64,000 nt of DNA from Pseudomonas viridiflava (GCF_900585905.1 NZ_UTVH01000010.1:124001-188000), one strand, 5' to 3'. Positions 44,322-53,683 are shown, numbered from the stretch's first letter. The notes: generated by a model not told the origin, from the sequence alone. Numbers and translations are program-made.

Positions 44322-44822
44322 TTAGGAATAAATCTTGTTGCTGATAGCGTCCCAGCCGCCAGCGATTTGTCCGGCGCCCTGCCCAGACTGTCGGCTTTGC
44401 TTAGAATATACGAGCTGGATACGTCCATAGTTCAGCGCAATAAGTTCGCTTGGAAAGGCCCCGGGTCGGTTTCCATTACCAGCCAAGGTAAACGAACTAA
44501 TAATTACTTCTTCCAGTTTTATTTCTAAATATTTGACCTTCGGATCGCCTGCCCGAAATACATGCACAGATACCAGCGGAAAGTGCTTGCCACTGCAGCA
44601 AGCTTCATGAAGCTTCGGCGTAGCGTTATCAACAGCTTTACGAAGAAGCATGTCGCTCATGTAGGCACGACCTGAGGTAGCGCCACCAGCGGAGGTGGAT
44701 GTAGAGGAGGCAGACTGGCTGGCCGATAAATCGAAATCCTGCAGCTCGATCCAGTTCTCATAGCCCTCTGATAGAGTTTCGCCGGGTACGCCTTCGATCT
44801 GCAGATATGCCTCAAATGACAT
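44322..44822 (-). CDS. hcp: Type VI secretion tube protein Hcp
   Basis: This 166-residue Hcp-family protein begins MSFEAYLQIEGVPGETLSEGYENWIELQDFDLSASQ and continues with the beta-barrel landmarks RAYMSDMLLRKAVDNATPKLHEACCSGKHFPLVSVHVFRAG and LEEVIISSFTLAGNG. Hcp hexamers stack into the expelled tube and chaperone small effectors. A Ser-Thr-rich insert at residues 32-48 is a known variable loop of Pseudomonas Hcp2-type proteins. ATG 44822 has AAAAGGAATT upstream. With the next two genes it forms an orphan cargo module; no other T6SS structural gene is in the window. Confidence 0.92.
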   Translation of the reverse strand: MSFEAYLQIEGVPGETLSEGYENWIELQDFDLSASQSASSTSTSAGGATSGRAYMSDMLLRKAVDNATPKLHEACCSGKHFPLVSVHVFRAGDPKVKYLEIKLEEVIISSFTLAGNGNRPGAFPSELIALNYGRIQLVYSKQSRQSGQGAGQIAGGWDAISNKIYS

Positions 44823-45031
44823 GATTAATTCCTTTTAATACGATTTTGAGCCGTGATGATACACGCCGATATTCCCTATTGAAACGGCCCCCGGCTTTGG
44901 TACCTGGGTGTGGGTGCCATGCGGGCAGTGGGGGCGATAGGTGGGTAGCTCAGGCGAGATGAGGGCTACGATCTGCGGTAGGCCGCTGTGGCCGAGGGAA
45001 GCATCTTTGTATGCGCAATTGTACGTATTGC
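44823..45031. other. Intergenic region upstream of hcp
   Basis: About 210 bp between hcp and the tRNA-Thr terminator presumably contain the hcp promoter. I see no copy of the tRNA end that would mark an attachment site, and no gene. Confidence 0.45.
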
Positions 45032-45069
45032 AAAAACGACAAAGGCCTGCATCGCTGCAAGCCTTTGTT
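45032..45069 (-). terminator. Terminator of tRNA-Thr
   Basis: On the minus strand ACAAAGGC..TGCA pairs with TGCA..GCCTTTGT around a short loop and is followed by CGTTTTT. It begins 6 bp after the encoded CCA. Confidence 0.85.
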
Positions 45070-45074
45070 TTGTA

Positions 45075-45150
<76 letters not shown>

Positions 45151-45163
45151 GTGATGGGCGGTG

Positions 45164-45191
45164 AGTATATAGATTTTTTTTGGGCTGTAAA
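45164..45191 (-). promoter_or_regulatory. Promoter of tRNA-Thr
   Basis: On the minus strand a TTTACA -35 (45186-45191) and a TATACT -10 (45164-45169) are separated by 16 bp, with the -10 box 13 bp upstream of the tRNA 5' end. Confidence 0.75.
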
Positions 45192-45426
45192 CCTTAGCCA
45201 CTGATTTCGCTTAAAAATTTTGCTGCACCGCCTGTGGCCAGCATGGCTGGCGCGTAGGCGGTGGTGTTGAGGTGGGTATCGGCCCGGTGGCGTGGGGCTG
45301 CAGGGCGTTGGTCGGGTGGGGGAGGGTTTGCGCGGGTTTTGTGCGCTGGGCTTCAGGTTGATGGCTGGGCAGGGCTTTGGGCGGGAAAGCTTGCTAGTAT
45401 TGCCCGTCGCCACGGATAGCCGTTCA

Positions 45427-46419
45427 ATGCCGAAACACAGCACCTATTACGATGTGCTCAACGTCCCTCGCGATGCCTCTGCGGACGAGATCAAGCACGC
45501 CTTTCGCAAACTGGCGCAGCAGCTGCACCCTGATCGCAATCGGTCGGCCGGTGCGTCGGAGCTGATGGCGGTAGTCAATGCTGCGCATCAAACCCTCGGC
45601 GATCCTCGCAAGCGTGCGCAATACGACGCCATGCTGATCCAGAACGCGCAACGCGCACGTCAGGTGGCGACCCAGCGACGTCATGGGGGGCCGAGTGCGG
45701 CAGTGGCCAGACCTTCGCCGCGTCCTTCCGTCAGCACTCAATCGAAACCCGCCAAGGCAGCGCGGCGTGGCAGTCGTGCGCGTTGGCTGGCGGTGTTTGT
45801 CGTGGCTTGTGGGGCAGGCGCGTGGATGGGCTTTGATCATGAAGCGGAGAAGGCTGCCATGCCGCCGCCGGTGATCAACGACGCCGCGATACTGGCGCAA
45901 GCTCAGGAGAAGGCTGAAGCCGCATCGGCAGCCATTGCAGCGGCGTCCAGGGTGGCGGTTGAGGCGCCCGCGGGCAAGCCGGTGAGGAGCGTCGAGCCCG
46001 GTCAGACGGATTGCGTGCCGCCAGAGTTTGACCCTCTTGGCGCGCCCTGGCCGAAGGCTGGCGCGTACATCGCCGGGATGCCGTTGACCCACGATGGTGG
46101 CTGGTCGGAAATCACCCTGGACAACATGGCGGGCGAGCAGGCGGTGTACGCCAAGGTCACTGATGCCAGCGGCAAGCGCGATTATCGCCACGCCTATGTG
46201 CCAGCCCACAGCCGCTTCACCTTCGGGCGCATGGACGTTGGCAATTATCTGCTCAAATACAAGATGCTCGACACTGGCTGCGCCTATGCGTCGAACCGGA
46301 TTCGGCTGGAAGAAACCCTGGTGGGCGACCGCATCAAGTCCAGTGTCTACAAGCTGACGCTACGCAAACTGGAGAACCGCAATTCGCAGTTCTCCAATGT
46401 GCATGCAGAGCAGTTTTGA
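45427..46419 (+). CDS. Membrane-anchored DnaJ-domain protein
   Basis: The protein has 330 residues. Residues 1-70 are a J domain (YYDVLNVPRDASADEIKHAFRKLAQQLHPDRN, HPD motif intact), so it should stimulate a DnaK-type ATPase. A basic Pro/Ser-rich linker leads to a membrane helix (about 120-140, WLAVFVVACGAGAWMGF), then an Ala/Glu helix and a C-terminal beta-rich domain (PKAGAYIAGMPLTHDGGWSEITLDN). The J domain is cytoplasmic and the C-terminal domain probably periplasmic. ATG 45427 starts MPKHSTYYDVLN; the open frame upstream has no site. Related proteins occur across Pseudomonas, but the function is unknown to me. Confidence 0.85.
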   Translation: MPKHSTYYDVLNVPRDASADEIKHAFRKLAQQLHPDRNRSAGASELMAVVNAAHQTLGDPRKRAQYDAMLIQNAQRARQVATQRRHGGPSAAVARPSPRPSVSTQSKPAKAARRGSRARWLAVFVVACGAGAWMGFDHEAEKAAMPPPVINDAAILAQAQEKAEAASAAIAAASRVAVEAPAGKPVRSVEPGQTDCVPPEFDPLGAPWPKAGAYIAGMPLTHDGGWSEITLDNMAGEQAVYAKVTDASGKRDYRHAYVPAHSRFTFGRMDVGNYLLKYKMLDTGCAYASNRIRLEETLVGDRIKSSVYKLTLRKLENRNSQFSNVHAEQF

Positions 46420-46464
46420 GTGATGCGCTCCCGGCGCGGGCCGGGAGGGTGTCAGGCGGGGGGA

Positions 46465-47055
46465 TCAGATCAGCAGGCGCAGGACTTCTGGCATCAGGCT
46501 CATGGCGGCCAGGTTGTTGATGACCAGCATGTCCAGCAGCTTGAGGACCATGAAGGCCAGAATCGGCGAGATGTCCAGGCCGCCCAGATTCGGCAGGATG
46601 CGACGCAGCGGGGCCAGCAGTGGTTCGGTGATCTGGTTGACCAGTTCGGCGCCGGGGTTGTGGCTGGCCGGGGCGACCCACGACAGGATCACGCTGACGA
46701 TCAGGGCGAAGAAGAAGATCTTCAGGAACAGCGCGGTTACGCCGATGATCGCCCAGATCAGCAGGTGCAGCGGATCACCGGTGGTGCCGTAGGCCAGCAG
46801 CAGGGTGAGCGCCATCAGGATCATCTGCACGATGATTGCCAGCACCAGCGAAGACATGTCCAGGCCAAACAGGCTTGGAATGATCCGCCGCAGCGGTTTC
46901 AGCAGGGGCTGAGTGGCGCGCACGGCGAACTGGCTGAGCGGGTTGTAGAAGTCGGCGCGCACCAGTTGCAGCACGAAGCGCAACAGGATGATCAGCAGAT
47001 ACAGACTGCCGATGGTTTGCAGTATGTAGATTGCAGCGGTGTTCAGTCCGATCAT
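46465..47055 (-). CDS. YggT family membrane protein
   Basis: The 196-residue protein is an internal duplication of the YggT unit: each half has a short motif with NPLSQFAVRATQPLLKPLRRIIPSLFGLDMSSLVLAI or NPGAELVNQITEPLLAPLRRILPNLGGLDISPILAFMVL, plus hydrophobic helices. YggT proteins are linked to membrane organisation and osmotic or cation stress. It follows proC by 28 bp on the same strand, as in P. aeruginosa. Confidence 0.92.
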   Translation of the reverse strand: MIGLNTAAIYILQTIGSLYLLIILLRFVLQLVRADFYNPLSQFAVRATQPLLKPLRRIIPSLFGLDMSSLVLAIIVQMILMALTLLLAYGTTGDPLHLLIWAIIGVTALFLKIFFFALIVSVILSWVAPASHNPGAELVNQITEPLLAPLRRILPNLGGLDISPILAFMVLKLLDMLVINNLAAMSLMPEVLRLLI

Positions 47056-47083
47056 TCGGTCTGCTCCTCAATGACTGTAAGAA

Positions 47084-47902
47084 TTACTTGCCCAGTTGCT
47101 CGGCCATTTCTGCCGAGCGATGTGCGGCAGCGGTGAGCGCGGTGTCTACCAACGCTTCGAAGCCGCCGGCCTGGAATGATTTGATCGCCGTTTCCGTGGT
47201 GCCTGCGGGTGAGGTGACGCGACGGCGCAGTTCGGCGGCATCGACATCGCTGCCGGTGGCCATCAAGGCGGCGCCCAGCGCGGTTTGTTGGGTCAGTTGT
47301 GCGGCGACGTCCTGGGGCAGGCCCAGTTTGACGCCTGCTGCGGTCATGGCTTCGATCAGCAGAAAAAAGTACGCCGGGCCGCTGCCGGAGACGGCGGTGA
47401 CTGCGTCCAGTTGTTGTTCTTGCCCCAGCCACAGGGCCATGCCGACCGCCGACAACAGCTGCTCGGCCTGCTCGCGTTGCGCCGGAGTGACCTGCGCGGT
47501 GGCGTACAGGCCGCTGACGCCCTGACGCAGCAAGGAGGGCGTATTGGGCATGCAGCGTACGATGGGCTGCTCGCCCAGCCAGTTGATCATGCTGGCGCAG
47601 GTGATCCCGGCGGCGATGGAGACCACCAGCTGGTTGGGCTTCAGGCTCGGGCGCAAGGCTTCGCACACCGCTTTCATCACCTGCGGCTTGACTGCGATCA
47701 GCACCACATCGGCGCCTTCGATGGCTTCGGCGTTGTCGGCAAATACCTGAATGCCGTGTTCGGCGGCGATCTTGTCGCGGGTTTCGGCGCCCGGGTCGCT
47801 GGCGCGGATGGCGTCGGCTTCCACCCCTTCGGCGCGCAGGCCGCCGATCAGGCTGGCGGCCATGTTACCGGCGCCGATGAAGGCAATGCGGGTCGTGCTC
47901 AT
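47084..47902 (-). CDS. proC: Pyrroline-5-carboxylate reductase ProC
   Basis: This 272-residue enzyme reduces pyrroline-5-carboxylate to proline with NAD(P)H. The Rossmann motif is RIAFIGAGNMAASLIGGL; the substrate-site signature GSGPAYFFLLIEAMTAAGVKLGLPQDVA and the C-terminal LRRRVTSPAGTTETAIKSFQAGG are intact. It lies between yggS and yggT and is probably co-transcribed. Confidence 0.96.
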   Translation of the reverse strand: MSTTRIAFIGAGNMAASLIGGLRAEGVEADAIRASDPGAETRDKIAAEHGIQVFADNAEAIEGADVVLIAVKPQVMKAVCEALRPSLKPNQLVVSIAAGITCASMINWLGEQPIVRCMPNTPSLLRQGVSGLYATAQVTPAQREQAEQLLSAVGMALWLGQEQQLDAVTAVSGSGPAYFFLLIEAMTAAGVKLGLPQDVAAQLTQQTALGAALMATGSDVDAAELRRRVTSPAGTTETAIKSFQAGGFEALVDTALTAAAHRSAEMAEQLGK

Positions 47903-47924
47903 GTCGGGTTCCTTGGGTCAGAAG

Positions 47925-48611
47925 TCATGGCTGGCCGTAGTCGCGGGCGCCAAAAAGGGCAGTGCCAATCCGCACCCAGTTGGCGCCTTGTGCGATGGCG
48001 GCCTCCAGGTCGTGGCTCATGCCCATGGAAAGGGTGTCCAGCGGCAGGTTCAGGCTCGTCTGCAACTCACGCACGCTGGCGAAGGCGGCGTTTTGCTCGG
48101 CGCTGTCGTCGGTGGGTTCCGGAATGGCCATCAGGCCGCGCAGCTGCAGACGCGGCAGCGCGCTGATGGCGGCGGCCAGCGCAGGCAGGTCGGCGGGTGT
48201 GCAGCCGGACTTGCTCGCTTCACCGCTGACATTGACCTGGATGCAGATATTGAGCGGCGGCAGGCTGTCGGGGCGTTGCTCGGACAGACGTTGCGCGATT
48301 TTCAGGCGATCCACGGAATGTACCCAGGCGAAGTTCTCGGCGATAGCGCGCGTCTTGTTCGACTGAATGGGGCCGATGAAATGCCAACACAAGGGCAGGT
48401 CGGCCAGTTCGGCCTGTTTGCCCAAGGCTTCCTGCAAATAGTTTTCGCCAAAATCGCGCAATCCGGCGGCATAGGCTTCGCGCAGGTCGTCGGCAGGCTT
48501 GGTCTTGCTCACCGCCAGCAGGCCCACGCTGGCCGGATCACGCTGTACGGCGTGCGCGGCTGCGCTTATTCGTGCGCCGAGCGTTGAAATGTTCGCTGCT
48601 ATCATGGACAT
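47925..48611 (-). CDS. yggS: PLP homeostasis protein YggS (PLPBP)
   Basis: This 228-residue PLP-binding protein of the alanine racemase-like fold has its PLP lysine in LLAVSKTKPADDLREAY. Other landmarks are FGENYLQEALGKQAEL, WHFIGPIQSNKTRAIAENFAWVHSVD and the C-terminal LSMGMSHDLEAAIAQGANWVRIGTALFGAR. It buffers free pyridoxal phosphate and affects amino-acid pools. It is divergent from pilT, sharing a 55-bp promoter region. Two starts are close together (MSM); I list the outer one. Confidence 0.94.
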   Translation of the reverse strand: MSMIAANISTLGARISAAAHAVQRDPASVGLLAVSKTKPADDLREAYAAGLRDFGENYLQEALGKQAELADLPLCWHFIGPIQSNKTRAIAENFAWVHSVDRLKIAQRLSEQRPDSLPPLNICIQVNVSGEASKSGCTPADLPALAAAISALPRLQLRGLMAIPEPTDDSAEQNAAFASVRELQTSLNLPLDTLSMGMSHDLEAAIAQGANWVRIGTALFGARDYGQP

Positions 48612-48666
48612 TGATTTGCGCCAGCAGGGCTAAGGTCTGCGGCATTCTATGTGATTGAGGAGCTGT

Positions 48667-49701
48667 ATGGATATTACCGAGCTGCTGGCCTTCAGTGCCA
48701 AGCAAGGCGCATCGGACTTGCACCTCTCGGCCGGGCTGCCGCCGATGATCCGAGTCGATGGCGATGTGCGCCGCATCAACCTGCCCGCACTGGATGCCCG
48801 CGACGTGCAGGCGTTGATCTACGACATCATGAATGACAAGCAGCGCCAGGACTTCGAGGAGCGTCTGGAGACTGACTTTTCCTTCGAGGTGCCTGGCGTG
48901 GCGCGCTTCAGGGTCAACGTCTTCAACCAGAATCGCGGCGCCGGTGCGGTGTTCCGGACCATTCCAGCGAAGATCCTCAGCCTGGACGATCTGGGCATGG
49001 GAGAAGTGTTTCGCAAGATTACCGACGTCACCCGTGGCCTGGTTCTGGTCACCGGGCCGACCGGCTCGGGCAAGTCGACGACCCTGGCGGCGATGGTCGA
49101 TTACCTCAACACCAATCGCCATCATCACATCCTGACGATTGAAGACCCCATCGAGTTTGTCCACGAATCGAAGAAGTGTCTGGTCAACCAGCGTGAAGTG
49201 CATCGCGACACGCTGGGGTTTTCCGAAGCCTTGCGCTCGGCCCTGCGCGAAGACCCGGACGTGATTCTGGTGGGCGAGATGCGTGACCTTGAGACCATTC
49301 GTCTGGCGCTGACTGCAGCGGAAACCGGGCACTTGGTGTTCGGCACCCTGCACACCACGTCAGCGGCGAAGACCATCGACCGGATTGTCGATGTGTTTCC
49401 GGCCCAGGAAAAATCGATGATTCGCTCGATGCTGTCCGAGTCGCTGCACGCGGTGATTTCCCAGGCCTTGCTGAAGAAGGTCGGCGGCGGGCGGGTGGCG
49501 GCTCACGAGATCATGATCGGCACGCCCGCCATCCGTAACCTGATCCGTGAGGACAAGGTGGCGCAGATGTATTCGGCGATCCAGACCGGCGGCTCGGTGG
49601 GCATGCAGACCCTGGACATGTGCCTCAAGGACCTGGTCAGCAAAGGCACCATCACCCGCGACACGGCGAAGGAAAAGGCCAAGGTGCCGGATAATTTTTG
49701 A
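48667..49701 (+). CDS. pilT: Type IV pilus retraction ATPase PilT
   Basis: This 344-residue hexameric ATPase powers pilus retraction and twitching motility. Walker A is GPTGSGKST, the Asp box LTIEDPIEFVH, Walker B ILVGEMRDLETI, the His box LVFGTLHTTSA, and the C-terminal AIRNLIRE (the AIRNLIRE motif needed for retraction) is intact. ATG 48667 (MDITELLAFSAKQGASDLHL) has TTGAGGAGC upstream. No pilU follows; a REP cluster and the convergent nlpC-like gene come next. Confidence 0.97.
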   Translation: MDITELLAFSAKQGASDLHLSAGLPPMIRVDGDVRRINLPALDARDVQALIYDIMNDKQRQDFEERLETDFSFEVPGVARFRVNVFNQNRGAGAVFRTIPAKILSLDDLGMGEVFRKITDVTRGLVLVTGPTGSGKSTTLAAMVDYLNTNRHHHILTIEDPIEFVHESKKCLVNQREVHRDTLGFSEALRSALREDPDVILVGEMRDLETIRLALTAAETGHLVFGTLHTTSAAKTIDRIVDVFPAQEKSMIRSMLSESLHAVISQALLKKVGGGRVAAHEIMIGTPAIRNLIREDKVAQMYSAIQTGGSVGMQTLDMCLKDLVSKGTITRDTAKEKAKVPDNF

Positions 49702-49765
49702 GGGTGTGTCTGGCTCTGGGGCCCTTGAACAGGCCCCATCAATCACGGATTTGAAACGCAGACTC

Positions 49766-49870
49766 TGTAGGAGCGCACGCAGGTTACGACGGCCGCGATG
49801 GCGGTGTGTCAGACAGGACGCTATCGCGGCCTCGCGATGCTCGGTGGAACGCCACCCCGGGCGCTCCTAC
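49766..49870. repeat. REP doublet between pilT and the NlpC/P60 gene
   Basis: TGTAGGAGCGCACGCAGG and its inverse ending GGGCGCTCCTACA lie between the convergent genes. No gene is present in the gap 49702-49894. Confidence 0.75.
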
Positions 49871-49894
49871 AAAGGCCAACAGTTAAAAGCGTTT

Positions 49895-50578
49895 TTAGCG
49901 CTGTACCACGCGCATGGGTGCGGTCTGCTTCGGGAGCACGCGTTTGGCGACCATGTAATGGCTGTTCCAGTACGGCTTTTTCAGCGTATCTACCGTCACT
50001 TTCTTGCCGCGCCGTGGCGCATGGACGAAGCGGTCGTTGCCCAGGTAGATGGCAACGTGGTTGACCTTGCGGCTCTTGATGTTGAAGAACAGCAGGTCGC
50101 CCGGCTTGAGGTCCTTGCGGTCGACTTTCTGCCCGTGGCCTTCGGCCATGGCGTTGGATGTGCGCGGCAGATTGACGTCAGCGACGTCGTTGAACGCATA
50201 TTTTACCAATCCACTGCAGTCCAGCCCTTTTCCCGGGGTGTTGCCGCCCCAACGATAAGGTGTACCGACGGCCTTGAGGGCGCGGCTGACCACGGCGTTG
50301 CTTTGTTTGATGTTCGGCGCCGCCGGCAGTTGAATGTTGGCGACGTCCTGAGGGGTGCTCTTCAGGATGGGACGCTGGATCACTGTCCGGGTGCTGCGGC
50401 TTTTTGGATAGATGACAGACGCAGGTTGATCGTTGGTGGACGCGGTCACTGGTGAAGTATGTGATTTGACAGTGTAGCCAGTGAAGCTCGCGGGTAATGA
50501 TTGCTCACGATTGGTGGCGTGGGCGGCCAGGGGCACTAATAGGCAGATGGTTAGCCATGACTTGAAAAAAGGACGCAT
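49895..50578 (-). CDS. NlpC/P60 family peptidoglycan endopeptidase, secreted
   Basis: This 227-residue protein has a signal peptide (LTICLLVPLAAHA-TNRE). It has a ~75-residue low-complexity Ser/Thr/Pro linker, then an NlpC/P60 domain (about 95-215). Catalytic residues are visible: Cys in GLDCSGLVKYAF, His in KVNHVAIYLGND and His in RFVHAPRRG. It likely cleaves gamma-D-glutamyl-diaminopimelate bonds during wall remodelling. There is no lipobox, so it is periplasmic. The C-terminal tail is basic. It is a single-gene unit between pilT (convergent) and a TM2-domain gene (divergent). Confidence 0.93.
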   Translation of the reverse strand: MRPFFKSWLTICLLVPLAAHATNREQSLPASFTGYTVKSHTSPVTASTNDQPASVIYPKSRSTRTVIQRPILKSTPQDVANIQLPAAPNIKQSNAVVSRALKAVGTPYRWGGNTPGKGLDCSGLVKYAFNDVADVNLPRTSNAMAEGHGQKVDRKDLKPGDLLFFNIKSRKVNHVAIYLGNDRFVHAPRRGKKVTVDTLKKPYWNSHYMVAKRVLPKQTAPMRVVQR

Positions 50579-50828
50579 TCGGCAAGGCTCTTGGTGGTTA
50601 AGCGCGCAACTTTATAACAGCTTTTTGCGGATTTCTGACCCCTTATTACGAAACCGTTACAGCAGAATCGTTGCAAAATGCACGATGGACTGTTGCAGTG
50701 GAGGCCTCAATCCCTTGTGGCACAAGGGGTTGCATTAAGGGCAGGAGGTTCCTGCCATACGTCGGATCGACTTACCAAAGTCACAATCTTTATCACTATT
50801 TTTTTCTATCGAGACAAACGAGGTCCAC

Positions 50829-51248
50829 ATGAACACCTATGAAGTCACGTCGCCGCACCAGGACACCCACAGCAAATTGCTCGGCTACCTGCTCTGGATT
50901 GTCGGCTTTACCGGCGCCCATCGTTTCTATTACGGCAAGCCGGTGACCGGCACGATCTGGTTTTTCACCCTGGGCTTGCTGGGCATTGGTTGGTTGATTG
51001 ATCTGTTTCTGATCCCGGCGATGGATCGTGAGGCCGACCTGCGCTTTACCGCTGGCGCAACCGATTACAACGTGGCGTGGGCTCTGCTGGCGTTCCTGGG
51101 GATGTTCGGCGTGCACCGTATGTATCAGGGCAAATGGATCACCGGGATCATCTACCTCTGCACCGGCGGGTTGTTTCTGGTGGGCGTGCTCTATGACTTC
51201 TGGACGATGAACGAACAGATTTCGATCAGGAATGCGCGGCGCGGGTGA
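50829..51248 (+). CDS. TM2 domain membrane protein
   Basis: This 139-residue inner-membrane protein has two TM2-type units: LLWIVGFTGAHRFYYGKPVTG with GWLIDLFLIPAMDRE, and LLAFLGMFGVHRMYQGKWITGIIYLCTGGLFLVGVLYDFWT. Each pairs two helices with the GxHRxYxG motif. Function is unknown. ATG 50829 is preceded by a degenerate GAGGTCCAC site. A REP doublet separates it from the convergent pyrC'. Confidence 0.9.
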   Translation: MNTYEVTSPHQDTHSKLLGYLLWIVGFTGAHRFYYGKPVTGTIWFFTLGLLGIGWLIDLFLIPAMDREADLRFTAGATDYNVAWALLAFLGMFGVHRMYQGKWITGIIYLCTGGLFLVGVLYDFWTMNEQISIRNARRG

Positions 51249-51268
51249 GGCTACATGGGACTGGCTGC

Positions 51269-51343
51269 GTGGGACCGGCTACACATCTGCTTCGTCAGAA
51301 ATGCAGCCTTCCCGGCTGATGCGGAGCGCCGCCCGGCCGGGCC
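51269..51343. repeat. REP doublet, GTGGGACCGG family
   Basis: An inverted pair around 51269-51343 lies between the convergent TM2 and pyrC' genes. Confidence 0.65.
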
Positions 51344-51353
51344 CATGATCCAG

Positions 51354-52631
51354 TCATACATTCCCGGTGTGGGTGATCCGCCCGTCCACCACGGTGTAGC
51401 GCACGGCGCCTGGCAGGCAGTGGCCGAGGAAAGGGCAGTTTTCGCCCCTGGACAGCCAGGTTTCGCCCGCCACTGTGGAAGCGTCGGGCTCGAAGAGGAC
51501 GATATCGGCAGGTGAGCCTGTGTGCAGTTGGCCTGCTGGCAGGCGCAAGGCTGCCGCCGGGCCGCTGCTGAGGCGGGCGATCAGCGTGGGCAGGTCGAGC
51601 AGGCCGTCCTTGACCAGGGTCATCGCCAGCGGCAGCAGCAGTTCAACGCTGCTGATGCCGGGCTCGGTGGCGCCAAAGGGCGCAAGCTTGGCGTCACGCT
51701 CATGGGGCTGGTGATGGCTGGATATCGCCTGAATCACGCCGGATTTGACCGCTTCACGCAGACCCTCGCGATCCGCCCGGCTGCGCAGTGGCGGTTGCAC
51801 GTGATAGAGGCTGGAAAAATCGATCAGCGCTTCGTCAGTCAGAATCAGTTGATACAACGCCACGTCGGCGGTGACCTTCAGGCCACGCGCCTGGGCCTGG
51901 GCGATCAGCGCCGCACCGCGCGCACTGGTCAACTGGCTGAAATGGGCGCGTACGCCGCTTTGCTCAACCAGCAACAAATCCCGGGCCAGCGCGACGGTTT
52001 CTGCGGTTTCCGGAATCCCCGCCAGGCCCAGAAAGCTCGCCGTGGGGCCTTCGTGCGCCAGGCCGCCTTCGGCCAGATCGCGGTCCTGGGAGTTGAAAAT
52101 CACTGTCAGGTCGAAGGTCGCCGCATATTCCAGCGCACGACACAGCGTGCGGGTATTGCGAAAGCTCTCCAGACCGTTGCCAAAGGCCACGCAGCCGACG
52201 TCACGCAGTGCCACCAGCTCGGCCAGCTGTTCGCCTTCCAGGCCTTTGCTCAGGGCGCCGATGGGGAACACCTTGGCGTGCCCGGCTTCGCGGGCGCGGT
52301 CCAGAATCAGTTCGGCCACGGCCGAGGTGTCGAGAATCGGTTTGGTGCGCGGCGGGCAGCACAGGCTGGTCACGCCACCGGCTGCTGCGGCGCGGGTTTC
52401 GCTGGCAATCGTGCCTTTGCGGCTGTAGCCCGGCTCGCGCAGAGCGACGTTGAGGTCAACCAGCCCTGGCGCGGCAATCAGGCCACGGGCGTCGAGGGTC
52501 TGCACCGGCTCGAAACCGGCTGGCGCCGCGCCGATGGCGAGTACCTTGCAGGCTTCGATGTGCAGGTTGGTAACCTGATCCCGGCCGCTGACCGGATCAA
52601 TGACGCGAGCGCCGAGAATACTGAGTTTCAC
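51354..52631 (-). CDS. pyrC': Non-catalytic dihydroorotase homologue PyrC' (PyrX), aspartate transcarbamoylase partner
   Basis: The protein has 425 residues with the dihydroorotase fold, but the metal-binding HxH of the family (usually DxHxHLREPG) reads [10 protein letters not shown], so both histidines are gone and the enzyme cannot bind zinc normally. In Pseudomonas this homologue is a structural subunit that assembles with PyrB into the large ATCase complex. It starts inside the pyrB stop (4-bp overlap) and is translationally coupled. The real dihydroorotase must be encoded elsewhere. Confidence 0.93.
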   Translation of the reverse strand: MKLSILGARVIDPVSGRDQVTNLHIEACKVLAIGAAPAGFEPVQTLDARGLIAAPGLVDLNVALREPGYSRKGTIASETRAAAAGGVTSLCCPPRTKPILDTSAVAELILDRAREAGHAKVFPIGALSKGLEGEQLAELVALRDVGCVAFGNGLESFRNTRTLCRALEYAATFDLTVIFNSQDRDLAEGGLAHEGPTASFLGLAGIPETAETVALARDLLLVEQSGVRAHFSQLTSARGAALIAQAQARGLKVTADVALYQLILTDEALIDFSSLYHVQPPLRSRADREGLREAVKSGVIQAISSHHQPHERDAKLAPFGATEPGISSVELLLPLAMTLVKDGLLDLPTLIARLSSGPAAALRLPAGQLHTGSPADIVLFEPDASTVAGETWLSRGENCPFLGHCLPGAVRYTVVDGRITHTGNV

Positions 52632-53632
52632 TGAGCGATCTCCTGCTCGAATTGGCGTTGCGCGGTCTGCCCGCTCATGGCCATGGAGAGCACGGCCATG
52701 CGTACGGCGATGCCGTAAGTCACCTGATTGAGGATCACCGAGTGGGCGCCATCGGCTACCGCCGACTCGATTTCCACGCCCCGGTTGATCGGGCCGGGAT
52801 GCATGACGATGGCATCCGGTTTGGCCCCCGCCAGCCGCGCGGTGGTCAGGCCGAACAGGCGGTAGAACTCGCCTTCACTGGGCAACAGGCCGCCCTGCAT
52901 GCGCTCGCGTTGCAGGCGCAGCATGATCACCACGTCAACATCCTTCAGGCCTTCGTTGAGGTCGGTGTAGACCTTCACGCCGTACTGTTCGATGCCGATC
53001 GGCAACAGGGTTTTCGGCCCGATCACGCGGATGTCGGGGCAGCCCAGCGCTTTGAGGGCGAGCATGTTCGAGCGTGCCACCCGCGAGTGCAGGATGTCGC
53101 CGACGATGGCCACCGACAGGTTCTCGAAGCCGCCTTTGTGCCGCCGGATCGTCAGCATGTCGAGCATGCCTTGGGTCGGGTGCGCATGGCGGCCGTCGCC
53201 GCCGTTGATGATGGCCACCTCCGGGCAGACGTGTTCGGCGATGAAGTGCGCGGCGCCGGAGTCGCCGTGGCGCACGACGAACATGTCGGCAGCCATGGCT
53301 TCCAGGTTGCGCAGGGTGTCAAACAGCGTCTCGCCCTTGCTGGTGGAAGAGGTCGAAACGTTGAGGGTGATCACGTCGGCCGACAAACGCTGCGCCGCCA
53401 GTTCGAACGTGGTGCGGGTACGCGTGGAGTTCTCGAAGAACACGTTGCAGACCGTCTTGCCGCGCAGCAGCGGGACTTTTTTCACCGCCCGGGCGCCGAC
53501 TTCGAGAAAAGAGTCGGCGGTGTCGAGGATTTCAGTGAGCAGCTCGCGGGGCAAGCCGTCCAGCGACAGGAAATGGCGCAGCTGGCCCTGATGGTTGAGC
53601 TGCAGCGGGCGCTTGGCGTCGAGAGGCGTCAT
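52628..53632 (-). CDS. pyrB: Aspartate carbamoyltransferase catalytic subunit PyrB
   Basis: This 334-residue enzyme makes carbamoyl aspartate from carbamoyl phosphate and aspartate in pyrimidine synthesis. The carbamoyl-phosphate motif is [15 protein letters not shown]; the [12 protein letters not shown] and [12 protein letters not shown] segments are intact. The extended N-terminus (about 30 residues before the usual start) fits the Pseudomonas class of ATCase, where it carries the nucleotide effector site. pyrR lies 52 bp upstream. Confidence 0.97.
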   Translation of the reverse strand: MTPLDAKRPLQLNHQGQLRHFLSLDGLPRELLTEILDTADSFLEVGARAVKKVPLLRGKTVCNVFFENSTRTRTTFELAAQRLSADVITLNVSTSSTSKGETLFDTLRNLEAMAADMFVVRHGDSGAAHFIAEHVCPEVAIINGGDGRHAHPTQGMLDMLTIRRHKGGFENLSVAIVGDILHSRVARSNMLALKALGCPDIRVIGPKTLLPIGIEQYGVKVYTDLNEGLKDVDVVIMLRLQRERMQGGLLPSEGEFYRLFGLTTARLAGAKPDAIVMHPGPINRGVEIESAVADGAHSVILNQVTYGIAVRMAVLSMAMSGQTAQRQFEQEIAQ

Positions 53633-53683
53633 CGCAAAGGACTCTTTTAGAAGGGCGGTTAAAAAGTGCGTTTGAAAGCGCTG

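Noticed and set aside
40690..45074. Intact prophage
   Set aside because: Apart from the integrase fragment there is no phage structural or regulatory gene; Hcp is a T6SS tube protein, not a tail gene in this context.
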